DNA of 64,000 nucleotides, taken from NCBI RefSeq assembly GCF_039634785.1, contig NZ_JBBIAB010000007.1:1-64000 (forward strand), in the 5' to 3' direction. The position numbers and the translations under genes were made by a program. Below the pieces are notes generated by a model, which did not search any database, was not told the DNA's origin, and saw nothing but the letters and a program-made list of their open reading frames with translations. Positions 26,759 through 36,163 of this stretch are shown one piece after another. The stretch is from Tistrella mobilis (GTDB taxonomy: Bacteria > Pseudomonadota > Alphaproteobacteria > Tistrellales > Tistrellaceae). Within the stretch, counting starts at the first letter, position 1. The number at the start of each line of letters is the position of its first letter.

Positions 26759-27745
26759 ATGATCGTCGTGACCGGCGGCGCCGGCTTCATCGGCTCCAAC
26801 ATTCTGGCCGGGCTTGAAGCCCGGGGCCATGACGACCTGGTGGTGGTCGATACCCTGGGCACCGACGAGAAGTGGCGCAACATCGCCAAGCGTGCGCTTG
26901 CCGATGTGGTGGCCCCTGAGCGGATCTTCGATTTCCTGAACGCACGGGCAGGCGAGATCGAGGCCGTGGTCCATATGGGCGCCATTTCCTCGACCGAAGA
27001 ACGCGATGCCGACGTGATCGTCGCCAACAATATCCGCCTGACGCTCGATCTGGTCGACTGGTGCGCGCGCCATGGCGTGCGGCTGATCTATGCCTCATCG
27101 GCCGCCACCTATGGCGACGGCGCGCTCGGCTTCGACGACGACGGCGAGACGGGCGCACTGGCCGGCCTGCAGCCGCTGAACGCCTATGGCTGGTCGAAGC
27201 ACATGGTCGACCGGCGGATCACCGCGCTCCGCGCACGGGGTGCCGCCCTGCCGCCGCAATGGGCCGGTCTCAAATTCTTCAACGTCTACGGCCCGAACGA
27301 ATACCACAAGGGCGGCCAGCGCAGCGTCGCCCATCAGGTGTTCTGCCGGATCCGCGACGGCGGCCATGCCCGGCTGTTCCGCAGCCACCGTCCCGACTAT
27401 CCCCATGGCGGGCAGCTGCGGGACTTCGTCTGGGTGGGCGACTGCGTGGCCGTGGTCGAATGGCTGCTGGAGACACCCGAAGCCAGCGGCCTGTTCAATG
27501 TCGGCTCGGGCAAGGCCCGCAGCTTCGCCGACCTTGCCCGCGCGGTCTATGCAGCGATGAACCTGACCCCCGAAATCGAGTTCGTCGACATGCCCGAGCA
27601 TCTGCGCGAGAAGTATCAGTACTTCACCGAGGCGAAGATCGGCCGCCTGCGCGCCGCCGGCTTCACCCGGCCGGCGACCGAGCTTGAGGACGGCATCGCA
27701 TCCTATGTCCGCGACTATCTGCTGAGCGCCGATCCCTATGTCTGA
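26759..27745 (+). CDS. hldD: ADP-L-glycero-D-manno-heptose 6-epimerase
   Basis: This 328-residue SDR has the N-terminal Rossmann motif VTGGAGFIGSNI and the HldD-specific features VVDTLGTDEKWRNIAKR, GAISSTEERDAD, AYGWSKHMVDRR (YxxxK) and NVYGPNEYHKGGQRSV. It epimerises ADP-D-glycero- to ADP-L-glycero-D-manno-heptose for the lipopolysaccharide inner core. AGGAG is 8 nt upstream. gmhA and hldE follow on the same strand, separated by one reversed cupin gene. Confidence 0.95.
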   Translation: MIVVTGGAGFIGSNILAGLEARGHDDLVVVDTLGTDEKWRNIAKRALADVVAPERIFDFLNARAGEIEAVVHMGAISSTEERDADVIVANNIRLTLDLVDWCARHGVRLIYASSAATYGDGALGFDDDGETGALAGLQPLNAYGWSKHMVDRRITALRARGAALPPQWAGLKFFNVYGPNEYHKGGQRSVAHQVFCRIRDGGHARLFRSHRPDYPHGGQLRDFVWVGDCVAVVEWLLETPEASGLFNVGSGKARSFADLARAVYAAMNLTPEIEFVDMPEHLREKYQYFTEAKIGRLRAAGFTRPATELEDGIASYVRDYLLSADPYV

Positions 27746-27754
27746 CCGGGGGGC

Positions 27755-28186
27755 TCAGACGGCCGTGGTCGAGAACTCGGCCGGCGAGGTGATCTCGAGC
27801 ATTTCGAGGTCGTCGGAGCCGGCCTCCAGTTCATGGGCGATGCCGGGCGGCTGATAGACGCAGTCGCCGGCGGCCAGCGTCACCTGGCCGGTGCCTTCGT
27901 ACCAGAACCGCACCCAGCCCTTCAGCACGTAGACCATCTGGAAGTCCAGCCCGTGGGCATGGCGGCCGGTGCCGCCGGTGACGGCTTCCGAGGCCCGGAT
28001 GACATGGGCGTGGAAGCGGCCCCGGGTGGCGGTGCCGATCGCAAGGTCGCGATAGGTGAAGAAGGCCCTGAGTCCGTCCCCCTCGAAATGCCCCTCGGCG
28101 GCGCGGGCGATGGTGACCCGCGGGCCCGCCTCCGATGCATCTGCCGGCGCATCTGCGGGTGTGGTCGTGGCGGTGGCGACGGTCAT
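27755..28186 (-). CDS. Small cupin-domain protein
   Basis: This 143-residue protein is a single-domain cupin: GRHAHGLDFQMVYVLKGWVRF carries the first metal-binding His pair, and GDCVYQPPGIAHELE the second motif. Metal-dependent enzyme or sensor roles are both possible; no function can be assigned. It is inserted on the opposite strand between hldD and gmhA. The start at 28186 is preceded by AGGGAGGA (about 11 nt), which also fits the small-RNA core. Confidence 0.8.
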   Translation of the reverse strand: MTVATATTTPADAPADASEAGPRVTIARAAEGHFEGDGLRAFFTYRDLAIGTATRGRFHAHVIRASEAVTGGTGRHAHGLDFQMVYVLKGWVRFWYEGTGQVTLAAGDCVYQPPGIAHELEAGSDDLEMLEITSPAEFSTTAV

Positions 28187-28372
28187 GACGGTTCTGTCCT
28201 CCCTGGCGGCCGCTTCGTCCGGCGGCATGTTCCCTTGTCCAGGATCATCGGCTGCCGGGGAGGCGGCGTCAAACGAGCGTTCGAGCGATGGCCGCGTCTT
28301 GTCACCTGCGGCCCCGCCCCCTATCGTGGCCGCAGCCGGCAGATGGCCGGCCGATCAGCCAGGACCGGGCTC

Positions 28373-28987
28373 ATGGATCTCGACGCCGCCTTCGATGCCG
28401 ACGCCTTCTTCGATGCAGAACTGGAGGAACATGCACAGGTTGCCGCCCGCACCCGCGCGGCCCTGAAGCAGCCCTTCATCCGCTGGGTAGAGATGGCGCT
28501 GGCCACGATCCGCGGCAGCGGCAAGATCATGTTCTTCGGCAATGGCGGCTCGGCCTCGGACGCACAGCATCTGGCGACCGAGCTGGCGGTGCGCTACCGC
28601 CGCGACCGGGCGCCGATCGCCGGCCTTGCGCTGACCACGGATACCTCGGCACTTACCGCCATCGGCAACGATATGGGCTTCGATCAGCTCTTCGCCCGCC
28701 AGATCCTGGCACTGGGCCGGCCGGGCGACATGGCGGTCGGCATCACCACTTCGGGCCGCAGCCCCAATGTGCTGATCGGGCTGGATGCCGCCCGCACTGC
28801 CGGCATCACCACCGTCGCCCTCACCGGCCGCGACGGCGGCGACACGCTGAGCCGCGCCGATCTGGCCCTGGTGGTGCCGAGCGAGACCACCGCCCGCATC
28901 CAGGAGATGCACATCATGCTGGGCCAGATGCTCTGCGGCGCGCTCGAAATCGGCCTCGGCCTGGTGACCGAAGAACCGCGCGCCTGA
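28373..28987 (+). CDS. gmhA: Phosphoheptose isomerase
   Basis: This 204-residue SIS-domain protein has MFFGNGGSASDAQHLATELA and GITTSGRSPNVL, the standard GmhA active-site segments. It converts sedoheptulose-7-phosphate to D-glycero-D-manno-heptose-7-phosphate, the first step of ADP-heptose synthesis. AGGA lies about 8 nt before the ATG at 28373; the open frame continues upstream without conserved sequence. It precedes hldE by 40 bp. Confidence 0.93.
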   Translation: MDLDAAFDADAFFDAELEEHAQVAARTRAALKQPFIRWVEMALATIRGSGKIMFFGNGGSASDAQHLATELAVRYRRDRAPIAGLALTTDTSALTAIGNDMGFDQLFARQILALGRPGDMAVGITTSGRSPNVLIGLDAARTAGITTVALTGRDGGDTLSRADLALVVPSETTARIQEMHIMLGQMLCGALEIGLGLVTEEPRA

Positions 28988-29027
28988 CCGGCACTTTGCC
29001 CCACCTTTCAGACCGGACCCCGACCCG

Positions 29028-30542
29028 ATGACGATCCGCCCCGCCCGTGCCGACTTCCTCGATCTCGACCGTGGCTTCGCTGCGGTCAATGTGGCGGTGA
29101 TCGGCGATGTGATGCTCGACCGGTTCGTCTATGGCAAGGTGGAGCGGATCTCGCCCGAGGCGCCGATCCCGGTGCTGCGGGTCGACCGCCGCACCACCAT
29201 GATCGGCGGCGCCGGCAATGCCGCCCGCAATGTCGCCTCGCTCGGTGCCACCGCCCGGCTGGTTGCGGTGGTCGGGCCCGATGCGGCCGCCGACGAGCTG
29301 CGCGGCCTGTTCGATGCCGAAGCCCGGATCAGCGGCGATCTGGCCGTCGATCCCGAGGGCGGCACCATCGTCAAGACCCGCTATGTGGCGCAAAGCCAGC
29401 AGTTGCTGCGCTCGGACGAAGACGGCACCGGCCGCCTGTCGCCGGCCGCCCGCGCCGGGCTTCTGGCGGCGGTCGACGCGGCGATTGCCGATGCCGGCAT
29501 CGTGCTGCTGTCGGATTACGGCAAGGGCGTGCTGGCCCCCGACATCCTGACCGCGATCATGGCGCGCTGTGCCGCCGCCGGGCGGCCGGTCGTGGTCGAC
29601 CCCAAGGCGCGGGATCTCAGCCGCTATCGGGGCGCCATGGTGCTGACCCCGAATGCGGTCGAACTCGCCGCCGCAGCGGGTGAACCGGTCGACCCGGCCG
29701 ATGATCATGCCGTGACCCGTGCTGCCCTGGGGCTGGTGCGCGCCAACGGCTTTCCCTATCTGGTCGCCACCCGCGGCGCCCATGGCGTCAGCGTCGTGGG
29801 CGCCGACGGGTCGGCGGTGCATCTGCCGGCCCGGGCGCGCGAGGTGTTCGACGTCTCCGGCGCCGGCGATACGCTGGTGGCGGCCCTGGCCTGCGGCCTT
29901 GCGGCCGGCGGATCGATCGTCGATGCGGTCCAGTACGCCAATGCCGCCGCCGGCGTGGTGGTCGGCAAGCTCGGCACCGCCACGGTCACCCCCACCGAGG
30001 TGCGGGCCGCCGTGGCGGGCGATGCCGAGGCGAAATCGGTCGCAGCCGGCGGTGCCGCCCGCCATGCGCCGGTCTTCACCGATGCCGCCGCGGCAGCCCG
30101 GCTTACCGCCGCCTGGCAGGCCGAAGGCCTGAAGGTCGGCGTCACCAATGGCTGTTTCGACCTGCTGCATCGCGGCCATCTGGACGTCATCGCCCGGGCG
30201 CGGGCCGCCTGCGACCGGCTGGTGGTGGCGGTCAATGCCGATGTCTCGGTCCGGCGGCTGAAGGGCCCGACCCGGCCGATCCAGGACCAGGAGACCCGGG
30301 CCGCGGTGCTGGCGGCGCTGGCCGATGTCGATCTGGTGCTGATCTTCGCCGAAGAAACCCCGGCCGAGCTGATCAGGGCGATCGGCCCCGACCTGCTGGT
30401 CAAGGGCGGCGACTACACGCCCGAAACCGTGGTCGGCGCCGATGTGGTGACCGCCCGCGGCGGCCGGGTGATGATCGTGCCGATCCTGCCCGGCCATTCG
30501 ACCACGGCCACCGTCGCCCGCATCGCCGCCGGCGGCGACTGA
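29028..30542 (+). CDS. hldE: Bifunctional heptose 7-phosphate kinase / heptose 1-phosphate adenylyltransferase
   Basis: This 504-residue fusion has an N-terminal ribokinase-type kinase (IGDVMLDRFVYGKVERISPE, and DVSGAGDTLVAALA with the catalytic Asp) and a C-terminal nucleotidyltransferase (VGVTNGCFDLLHRGH). It phosphorylates heptose-7-phosphate at C1 and, after phosphatase action, adenylylates it. The phosphatase GmhB is not in the window. Both active sites look intact. Confidence 0.95.
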   Translation: MTIRPARADFLDLDRGFAAVNVAVIGDVMLDRFVYGKVERISPEAPIPVLRVDRRTTMIGGAGNAARNVASLGATARLVAVVGPDAAADELRGLFDAEARISGDLAVDPEGGTIVKTRYVAQSQQLLRSDEDGTGRLSPAARAGLLAAVDAAIADAGIVLLSDYGKGVLAPDILTAIMARCAAAGRPVVVDPKARDLSRYRGAMVLTPNAVELAAAAGEPVDPADDHAVTRAALGLVRANGFPYLVATRGAHGVSVVGADGSAVHLPARAREVFDVSGAGDTLVAALACGLAAGGSIVDAVQYANAAAGVVVGKLGTATVTPTEVRAAVAGDAEAKSVAAGGAARHAPVFTDAAAAARLTAAWQAEGLKVGVTNGCFDLLHRGHLDVIARARAACDRLVVAVNADVSVRRLKGPTRPIQDQETRAAVLAALADVDLVLIFAEETPAELIRAIGPDLLVKGGDYTPETVVGADVVTARGGRVMIVPILPGHSTTATVARIAAGGD

Positions 30543-30546
30543 CGCG

Positions 30547-31434
30547 TCAGCCGATCCCCATCAGCGCAAGCGTCGCCCCGGCCAGCGGATGGCCGTCTTC
30601 GCCCAGGGCCTCCACCGCGCTCATGTGATGGCGGCCGGGCAGATCGACGGTGGTGATGCGCGCGCCCGCAGCCGACCAGCGGCGGGCGAAATCCCGGCTC
30701 TGGCGATGGAATTCGGCGGATTCATCTCCGCCCACCGCCAGAACCAGCCGGGTATCCGGGCCCGGCACGGCAAAATGCGGGCTGGCGGCACGTGCCGTGG
30801 CGGGGGTCAGGCCCAGCCGGGCATTGATGGTGGTGCCGATCAGCGGCTCCAGGTCGAACACGCCGCTGATCGCGACGCCGCCGGCGATCGGGCTGCCCTC
30901 GATCTCGGGGGCATATGCCTGCCAGGGCGTGGCGGCCAGCTGGCCCACGATCTGGCCGCCAGCCGAATGGCCGGTCACCACGATCCGGCTGCGGTCGATG
31001 CCCAGCACCGGCGCCAGACGCCAGAGCAGCAGCACCGCCTCACGCGCTTCCGCGGTGATGCCGGCCACCGTGGTCGCCGGGCAGAGGGTGTAGTCCACCA
31101 CCGCCACCGCCGCACCGCGCGCGACATAGGGCCGGGCCAGATGGGTGAAATCATCCCGCCCCATGGCCTGCCAGTAGCCGCCATGGAAGAACACCATCAG
31201 CGGCACCGGTCCGGCGCCGGTGCGTGACGGCGGCAGGATCAGGTCCAGCAGCTGATCCGCCCGCCGGCCATAGACCAGCCCGCGCCGCAACAGGCCCACC
31301 CGTTCGAAATCCTGCCGGGCCGCCGCGGCCTCCGCCGCCCAGCGGGCGAAAATCCGGGCATGATCGGGCACGGCGGCCCGGGCATTGTATTCGCGTTCGG
31401 CATCGATGGCGGGGCGGGGTTCAAAATCGGTCAT
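30547..31434 (-). CDS. Alpha/beta hydrolase, arylformamidase-like
   Basis: This 295-residue hydrolase has HGGYWQ (oxyanion motif of the kynurenine formamidase/AFMID group) and the nucleophile elbow GHSAGG, with a C-terminal His in GRHHMSAVEAL. Kynurenine formamidase activity is plausible but no tryptophan-degradation gene is nearby, so it may be a general esterase. It ends 4 bp from the hldE stop, in convergent orientation. Confidence 0.8.
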   Translation of the reverse strand: MTDFEPRPAIDAEREYNARAAVPDHARIFARWAAEAAAARQDFERVGLLRRGLVYGRRADQLLDLILPPSRTGAGPVPLMVFFHGGYWQAMGRDDFTHLARPYVARGAAVAVVDYTLCPATTVAGITAEAREAVLLLWRLAPVLGIDRSRIVVTGHSAGGQIVGQLAATPWQAYAPEIEGSPIAGGVAISGVFDLEPLIGTTINARLGLTPATARAASPHFAVPGPDTRLVLAVGGDESAEFHRQSRDFARRWSAAGARITTVDLPGRHHMSAVEALGEDGHPLAGATLALMGIG

Positions 31435-31602
31435 GGCTGCGGGAACATTCCAGGCGGTTCAACGGTATCGATCTACGATAACGTCCCGCGCGGCCGCTGG
31501 CTGCGGCGAAGTGACAGGGGGGCACTTTCCGCGAGAACCCTTGCCCGTTCCGCCATCCGCGCCCATGTGACGCAGGGCCGCTTCATCAATGACGGAGCCT
31601 TC

Positions 31603-32196
31603 ATGTTCGAGTGGATCGTGTCGACGGTATCGTCCGCCGGCTATATCGGTGTCTTTCTGCTGATGGCGGCGGAGAACATCTTCCCCCCGATCCCCTCGGA
31701 GCTGATCATGCCGCTGGCAGGTTTCGTGGCGGCGCGCGGCGAGCTGGACGTTCTGGGCGTGATCGCCGCCGGCACGGCGGGATCGGTGGCGGGCACCCTG
31801 CCCTGGTACTGGCTGGGCCGCGCCTTCGGCCTGGTCCGCATCCGCCGCCTGGCCGACCGCTGGGGCCGCTGGGCGACGGTATCGCCCGACGAGGTCGACA
31901 AGGCCAATGGCTGGTTCGAGCGTCATGGCGACAGCGCGGTGTTTTTCGGCCGGCTGATCCCCGCCATCCGCACCCTGATCTCGGTCCCGGCCGGCATCGC
32001 CCGCATGCCACTGCCCCGCTATCTGGCCTGGTCCACCGCCGGCTCCGCCATCTGGACCGCCCTGCTGGCCGGCGCAGGCTATGCACTGCAAAGCCAGTAC
32101 GAACTGGTCGCCGCCTATATGGACCCGGCCTCGAAGGTCATCGTCGCGGCACTGGTGCTGGTCTATGTCTATCGCGTGGTGACACGCCGGGGATGA
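31603..32196 (+). CDS. DedA-family inner-membrane protein
   Basis: This 197-residue protein has about four or five hydrophobic segments and the DedA signature: FVAARGELDVLGVIAAGTAG, FFGRLIPAIRTLISVPAGIA and the ENIFPPIPSELIMPLAG segment. DedA proteins act in lipid-carrier (undecaprenyl phosphate) flipping and membrane homeostasis. The ATG at 31603 was chosen because residues before it are unconserved. It stands alone. Confidence 0.88.
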   Translation: MFEWIVSTVSSAGYIGVFLLMAAENIFPPIPSELIMPLAGFVAARGELDVLGVIAAGTAGSVAGTLPWYWLGRAFGLVRIRRLADRWGRWATVSPDEVDKANGWFERHGDSAVFFGRLIPAIRTLISVPAGIARMPLPRYLAWSTAGSAIWTALLAGAGYALQSQYELVAAYMDPASKVIVAALVLVYVYRVVTRRG

Positions 32197-32311
32197 CCAG
32201 CCGCGGGCGCCCCTGGCCACAGGCGCATGCCCGATCTATCCTGCCCCTCCACCAGAACAGGCGCGGGTCTGCCGCAGGGCGTCCACGCAGCCGCATGAGG
32301 AGGATGCCCGG

Positions 32312-33220
32312 ATGGATGGGATCGAGGGGCGCTTCGTCGCCAACGGACCGGTCAGGCTGCATGTGATCGAGGCGGGCCAGGGCGAGCCGGTGATCTTCGT
32401 GCATGAATTCGCCGGGGACCGGCGGAGCTGGGAGCCCCAGATGCGGCGCTTCGCCCGCAGCCACCGCGTCATCGCCTATGACGCCCGCGGCTATCCGCCC
32501 TCGGACGTGCCCGAAGAGCCCGACGCCTATGGCCAGGAGATGGCCGTCGACGACATCCGGGCGGTGATGGATGGCCTCAGCATCGATCGGGCCCATCTGG
32601 TGGGATGCAGCATGGGCGGGTTCGCGGTGCTGCATTTCGGCCTGACCCATCCCGCGCGCGCCCTGTCGATCACCGCGATCGGGGCGGGCTATGGCGCCGA
32701 ACCCGAGCTGCGCGAAAGCTTTGCCGCCAATTGCGAGGCCACGGCCGACCGGATTCTGGCCGACGGGCTGGAAGCCGCGGGGCGAAGCTACATGAATTCC
32801 CCCGGCCGCCGGCCCTTTGCGACCAAGGATCCGCGCGGCGCGGACGAAGCCTTCCGGGTGTTCCTGGACCATTCGCCGCTGGGCGCGGCACTGACGCTGC
32901 GCCGCTACCAGGCCCGCCGGCCGTCGCTTTTCGCCCTGGAAGACCGGTTCCGGACCATGACGGTGCCGGTGCTGCTGATCGTGGGCGATACCGACACCCC
33001 GGCGATCCGCGCCAATCTGTTCCTGAAGGAAACCCTGCCCTCGGCCGGGCTGACCGTGCTGCCGATGACCGGCCATGCCGCCAATCTGGAAGAGCCGGAG
33101 CTGGTCAACCGCCTGCTCGCCGATTTCTTCGCCGCCACCGGACATGGCCGATGGCCGGTCCGCGATGCGGAACAGGCGGCGGATGACGGCGATGTGCTCG
33201 GCATGGGCGGCGGCCGCTGA
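32312..33220 (+). CDS. Alpha/beta hydrolase
   Basis: This 302-residue protein has the hydrolase fold with FVHEFAGDRRSWEPQ (oxyanion region), the nucleophile elbow GCSMGG and the catalytic histidine in MTGHAANLEEPELV. Substrate is unknown; the family includes 3-oxoadipate enol-lactonase-like and haloperoxidase-like enzymes. The last 30 residues are low-complexity. It starts 116 bp after dedA with a recognisable AGGA region before the ATG. Confidence 0.83.
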   Translation: MDGIEGRFVANGPVRLHVIEAGQGEPVIFVHEFAGDRRSWEPQMRRFARSHRVIAYDARGYPPSDVPEEPDAYGQEMAVDDIRAVMDGLSIDRAHLVGCSMGGFAVLHFGLTHPARALSITAIGAGYGAEPELRESFAANCEATADRILADGLEAAGRSYMNSPGRRPFATKDPRGADEAFRVFLDHSPLGAALTLRRYQARRPSLFALEDRFRTMTVPVLLIVGDTDTPAIRANLFLKETLPSAGLTVLPMTGHAANLEEPELVNRLLADFFAATGHGRWPVRDAEQAADDGDVLGMGGGR

Positions 33221-33260
33221 ACCGCCGGGGCCGGCCCGGGACATTTCGTCCTTCCAATTA

Positions 33261-33276
33261 GAGACCATTTGGTCAA
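33261..33276. promoter_or_regulatory. RutR-like operator upstream of the pyrimidine-type import operon
   Basis: GACCATTTGGTCAA (33263-33276) matches the E. coli RutR consensus TTGACCANNTGGTCAA except for its first two bases. RutR is a TetR-type repressor released by uracil or thymine. The site lies about 165 bp upstream of the BMP-family gene that opens an operon ending in a cytosine deaminase, which fits pyrimidine control. No rutR gene is in the window. Confidence 0.6.
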
Positions 33277-33441
33277 AATTCGAGCGATCCGGCACAGCCG
33301 CTGCCCATGCCGCAGGCAGTTACCGCCGGTCATGCCCCGGGCCGCCGGATTCCCACGCGGCGGCCTGCGGTTTTGGCGGTACTGGCCCGGTCCTTGCGTT
33401 ATCATGCAAGTTCCGCGACACCCTTCGGAGATCGCTCGTCC

Positions 33442-34437
33442 ATGTTGCTCGCAAAGCTCAAGGCCGCGGCCGTTGCCGCTTCGGTCGCCCTGGCGGCCCT
33501 GACCGCCGCCGAGGCATCGGCCGCCGACAAGATCAAGGTCGCCAGCGTCTACACCGTGCCGATCGAGCAGCAGTGGGTGAGCCGCATCCACATCGCCCTC
33601 GATGCCGCGGCCAAGCGCGGCGACATCGACTATGAATGGTCGGAGTCGGTCTCGAATGCCGACTATGAGCGCGTGATGCGTGAATATGCCGAAAAGGGCG
33701 TCGACATGGTGGTCGGCGAGGCCTTCGCCGTGGAACAGGCCGCCCGCCGTGTTGCCCGCGACTATCCCGAGACCGCCTTCCTGATGGGCTCGTCCTTCAA
33801 GCCGCAGGCGCCGAACTTCTCGGTCTTCGACAACTACATCCAGGAGCCGGCCTATCTGACCGGCATGATCGCGGGCGGCATGACCAAGTCGAACGTGATC
33901 GGCGTGGTCGGCGGCTTCCCGATCCCCGAGGTCAACCGGCTGATGAACGCCTTCATGGCCGGCGCGCTGGAGGTCAATCCGGACGTCAAGTTCATGGTCA
34001 GCTTCATCGGCTCGTGGTTCGATCCGCCGAAGGCCAAGGAAGCCGCCTTCGCGATGATCGAGCGCAAGGCCGACGTGCTCTATGCCGAACGCTTCGGCGT
34101 GTCGGACGCCGCCAAGGAGCGCGGCGTGCTGGCGATCGGCAACGTGATCGACACCCAGGCCCAGTATCCCGACACCGTCGTCGCCTCGGCGCTCTGGCAC
34201 ATGGAACCCACCATCGACGCGGCGATCGCGGCGGTGAAGGCCAAGAGCTTCAAGGCCGAGGATTACGGCCACTATTCGAACATGAAGCCGGGCGGCGCCT
34301 CGCTTGCCCCCTATGGCACCTTCGAGGACAAGATCCCGGCGGAGCTGAAGGCGAAGGTCGAGGCGAAGAAGGCGGCGATCCTGGACGGCAGCTTCACCAT
34401 CGAGGTGAACGACGCCGAGCCGAAGCCCACGATGTGA
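33442..34437 (+). CDS. BMP-family (PnrA-like) ABC transporter binding protein
   Basis: This 331-residue protein has a signal peptide (MLLAKLKAAAVAASVALAAL..ASA) and the BMP-family segments DYERVMREYAEKGVDMVVGE and VIGVVGGFPIPEVNRL. BMP/PnrA proteins bind nucleosides or nucleobases for uptake. Three further ABC genes and a cytosine deaminase follow, so pyrimidine bases or related compounds are the likely cargo. No lipobox cysteine is present, so the protein is probably soluble in the periplasm. Confidence 0.87.
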   Translation: MLLAKLKAAAVAASVALAALTAAEASAADKIKVASVYTVPIEQQWVSRIHIALDAAAKRGDIDYEWSESVSNADYERVMREYAEKGVDMVVGEAFAVEQAARRVARDYPETAFLMGSSFKPQAPNFSVFDNYIQEPAYLTGMIAGGMTKSNVIGVVGGFPIPEVNRLMNAFMAGALEVNPDVKFMVSFIGSWFDPPKAKEAAFAMIERKADVLYAERFGVSDAAKERGVLAIGNVIDTQAQYPDTVVASALWHMEPTIDAAIAAVKAKSFKAEDYGHYSNMKPGGASLAPYGTFEDKIPAELKAKVEAKKAAILDGSFTIEVNDAEPKPTM

Positions 34438-34552
34438 GCCGCGACGCCCAGGCATGAACCACCTTGAGAGGGGCGGGCGACCGCCCCTCTCGCCATCCGG
34501 GATCCAGCGGCGGCGGCCAGACTCGCCGCGGGCCAGAAACGCGAAGGGCCTT

Positions 34553-36163
34553 ATGACCAGACCTGCCGAACCGCCTCTGACGGCGCCGCCCGGGGCGGAG
34601 CGGGCGCCGGAAACCGTGCTCCGGCTCTCGGGCATCACCAAGCGGTTCGGCGCGCTGACCGCCAATGACGCGATCGACCTGGATCTGCGCCGCGGCGAGA
34701 TTCTGGCCCTGCTGGGCGAGAACGGCGCCGGCAAGACCACGCTGATGAGCATCCTGTTCGGCCATTACGTGGCCGACGAGGGCCGGATCGAGGTCTTCGG
34801 CCACCCCCTGCCCGCAGGCTCGCCCAAGGCTGCGATCGCGGCCGGGCTTGGCATGGTCCACCAGCATTTCACCCTGGCCGAAAACCTGTCGGTGCTCGAC
34901 AACGTCACCATCGGCACCGAACCGCTGTGGAAGCCCGGGCGCGACCGCGCCGGTGCCCGTCGCCGGATCGCCGGGCTTGGGCAGCGCTTCGGCCTGACCG
35001 TCGATCCCGATGCCCGGGTGGGTGCGCTGTCGGTGGGCGAGCGGCAGAAGGTCGAGATCCTGAAGGCGCTCTATCGCGATGCCCGGATCCTGATCCTGGA
35101 CGAGCCCACCGCCGTGTTGACCCCGCAGGAAAGCGAGCGCCTGTTCGTCACGCTGCGCGCCATGGTCGCCGAGGGGCTCTCGATCATCTTCATCAGCCAT
35201 AAACTGCCCGAGGTGATGGCGGTCAGCGACCGGGTCGCGGTGCTGCGCGCCGGCCGGATGATCGATCAGCGCCCGGCCGCCGGCCTCGACCGGGCCACAC
35301 TGGCCGAGCTGATGGTCGGCCGCAAGGTCGCAGGCCCCCGCCATACCGCGGCAACCCCGGGCGCCCCGGCCCTGGTCTTCGACCGGGTCTCCGCCACCGG
35401 CGCCGGCGGCAAGCCGAAACTGCACGAGGTGTCGCTGACCGTGCATGCGGGCGAGATCGTCGGCATCGCCGGCGTCTCGGGCAACGGCCAGTCGCTGCTG
35501 GCCGATCTGGCGGCCGGCACGGCCCGCGTCGAGGCCGGCCGGCTGACCATCCTGGACCACGAAACCCGCCGACCCGATCCGGCGGCGATGGTCCGGCTGG
35601 GCGTCGGCCGGATCCCGGAAGACCGCCATGCCGAGGGGCTGGTCGGCGACATGAATGTCTGGGAAAACGTGATCGCCGAGCGGCGCAACCGCCCGGCCTT
35701 CTCGCGCTGGGGCTTTCTGCGCCGCAGCAAAGCCCGCGCCCATGCCGCCGATCTGGTGCGCGATTTCGAGGTGCGCTGCCCCTCGGTCGATGCGACGGTG
35801 CGCCAGCTGTCGGGCGGCAACATGCAGAAGCTGATCCTGGGCCGGGCGCTTGCCCTGCATCCGGGGCTGATCCTGGCCAACCAGCCGACCCGCGGCCTGG
35901 ATATCGGCGCGGTCGCCTATGTCCATCAGCGTCTGCTCGAAGCCCGCGACGGCGGCGCCGCGATCCTGCTGATTTCCGAGGATCTGGACGAGATCCTGGC
36001 CCTTTCGGACCGGGTGGCGGTGATCCATGCCGGCCATCTGACCCCCGCCCGCCCCAGGGCAGAGGTCACCGTCTCGGGCCTTGGCCTGCTGATGGCCGGC
36101 GCCGGTGATCCCGATGCCGGCACGTCCCACCCGACCACGCCAGAGGCCGCCCATGCGTCTTGA
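34553..36163 (+). CDS. BMP-type ABC transporter ATPase with two ABC domains
   Basis: This 536-residue protein has tandem ATPase domains: first Walker A GENGAGKTTLMS with signature LSVGERQKVEIL, second GVSGNGQSLLADLA and LSGGNMQKLILGRAL. The second Walker A lacks the GK[ST] lysine pattern, as is usual in YufO/RbsA-type importers. It powers the two permeases encoded next. The start at 34553 has GAAGGG upstream. It overlaps the next gene by 11 bp. Confidence 0.9.
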   Translation: MTRPAEPPLTAPPGAERAPETVLRLSGITKRFGALTANDAIDLDLRRGEILALLGENGAGKTTLMSILFGHYVADEGRIEVFGHPLPAGSPKAAIAAGLGMVHQHFTLAENLSVLDNVTIGTEPLWKPGRDRAGARRRIAGLGQRFGLTVDPDARVGALSVGERQKVEILKALYRDARILILDEPTAVLTPQESERLFVTLRAMVAEGLSIIFISHKLPEVMAVSDRVAVLRAGRMIDQRPAAGLDRATLAELMVGRKVAGPRHTAATPGAPALVFDRVSATGAGGKPKLHEVSLTVHAGEIVGIAGVSGNGQSLLADLAAGTARVEAGRLTILDHETRRPDPAAMVRLGVGRIPEDRHAEGLVGDMNVWENVIAERRNRPAFSRWGFLRRSKARAHAADLVRDFEVRCPSVDATVRQLSGGNMQKLILGRALALHPGLILANQPTRGLDIGAVAYVHQRLLEARDGGAAILLISEDLDEILALSDRVAVIHAGHLTPARPRAEVTVSGLGLLMAGAGDPDAGTSHPTTPEAAHAS

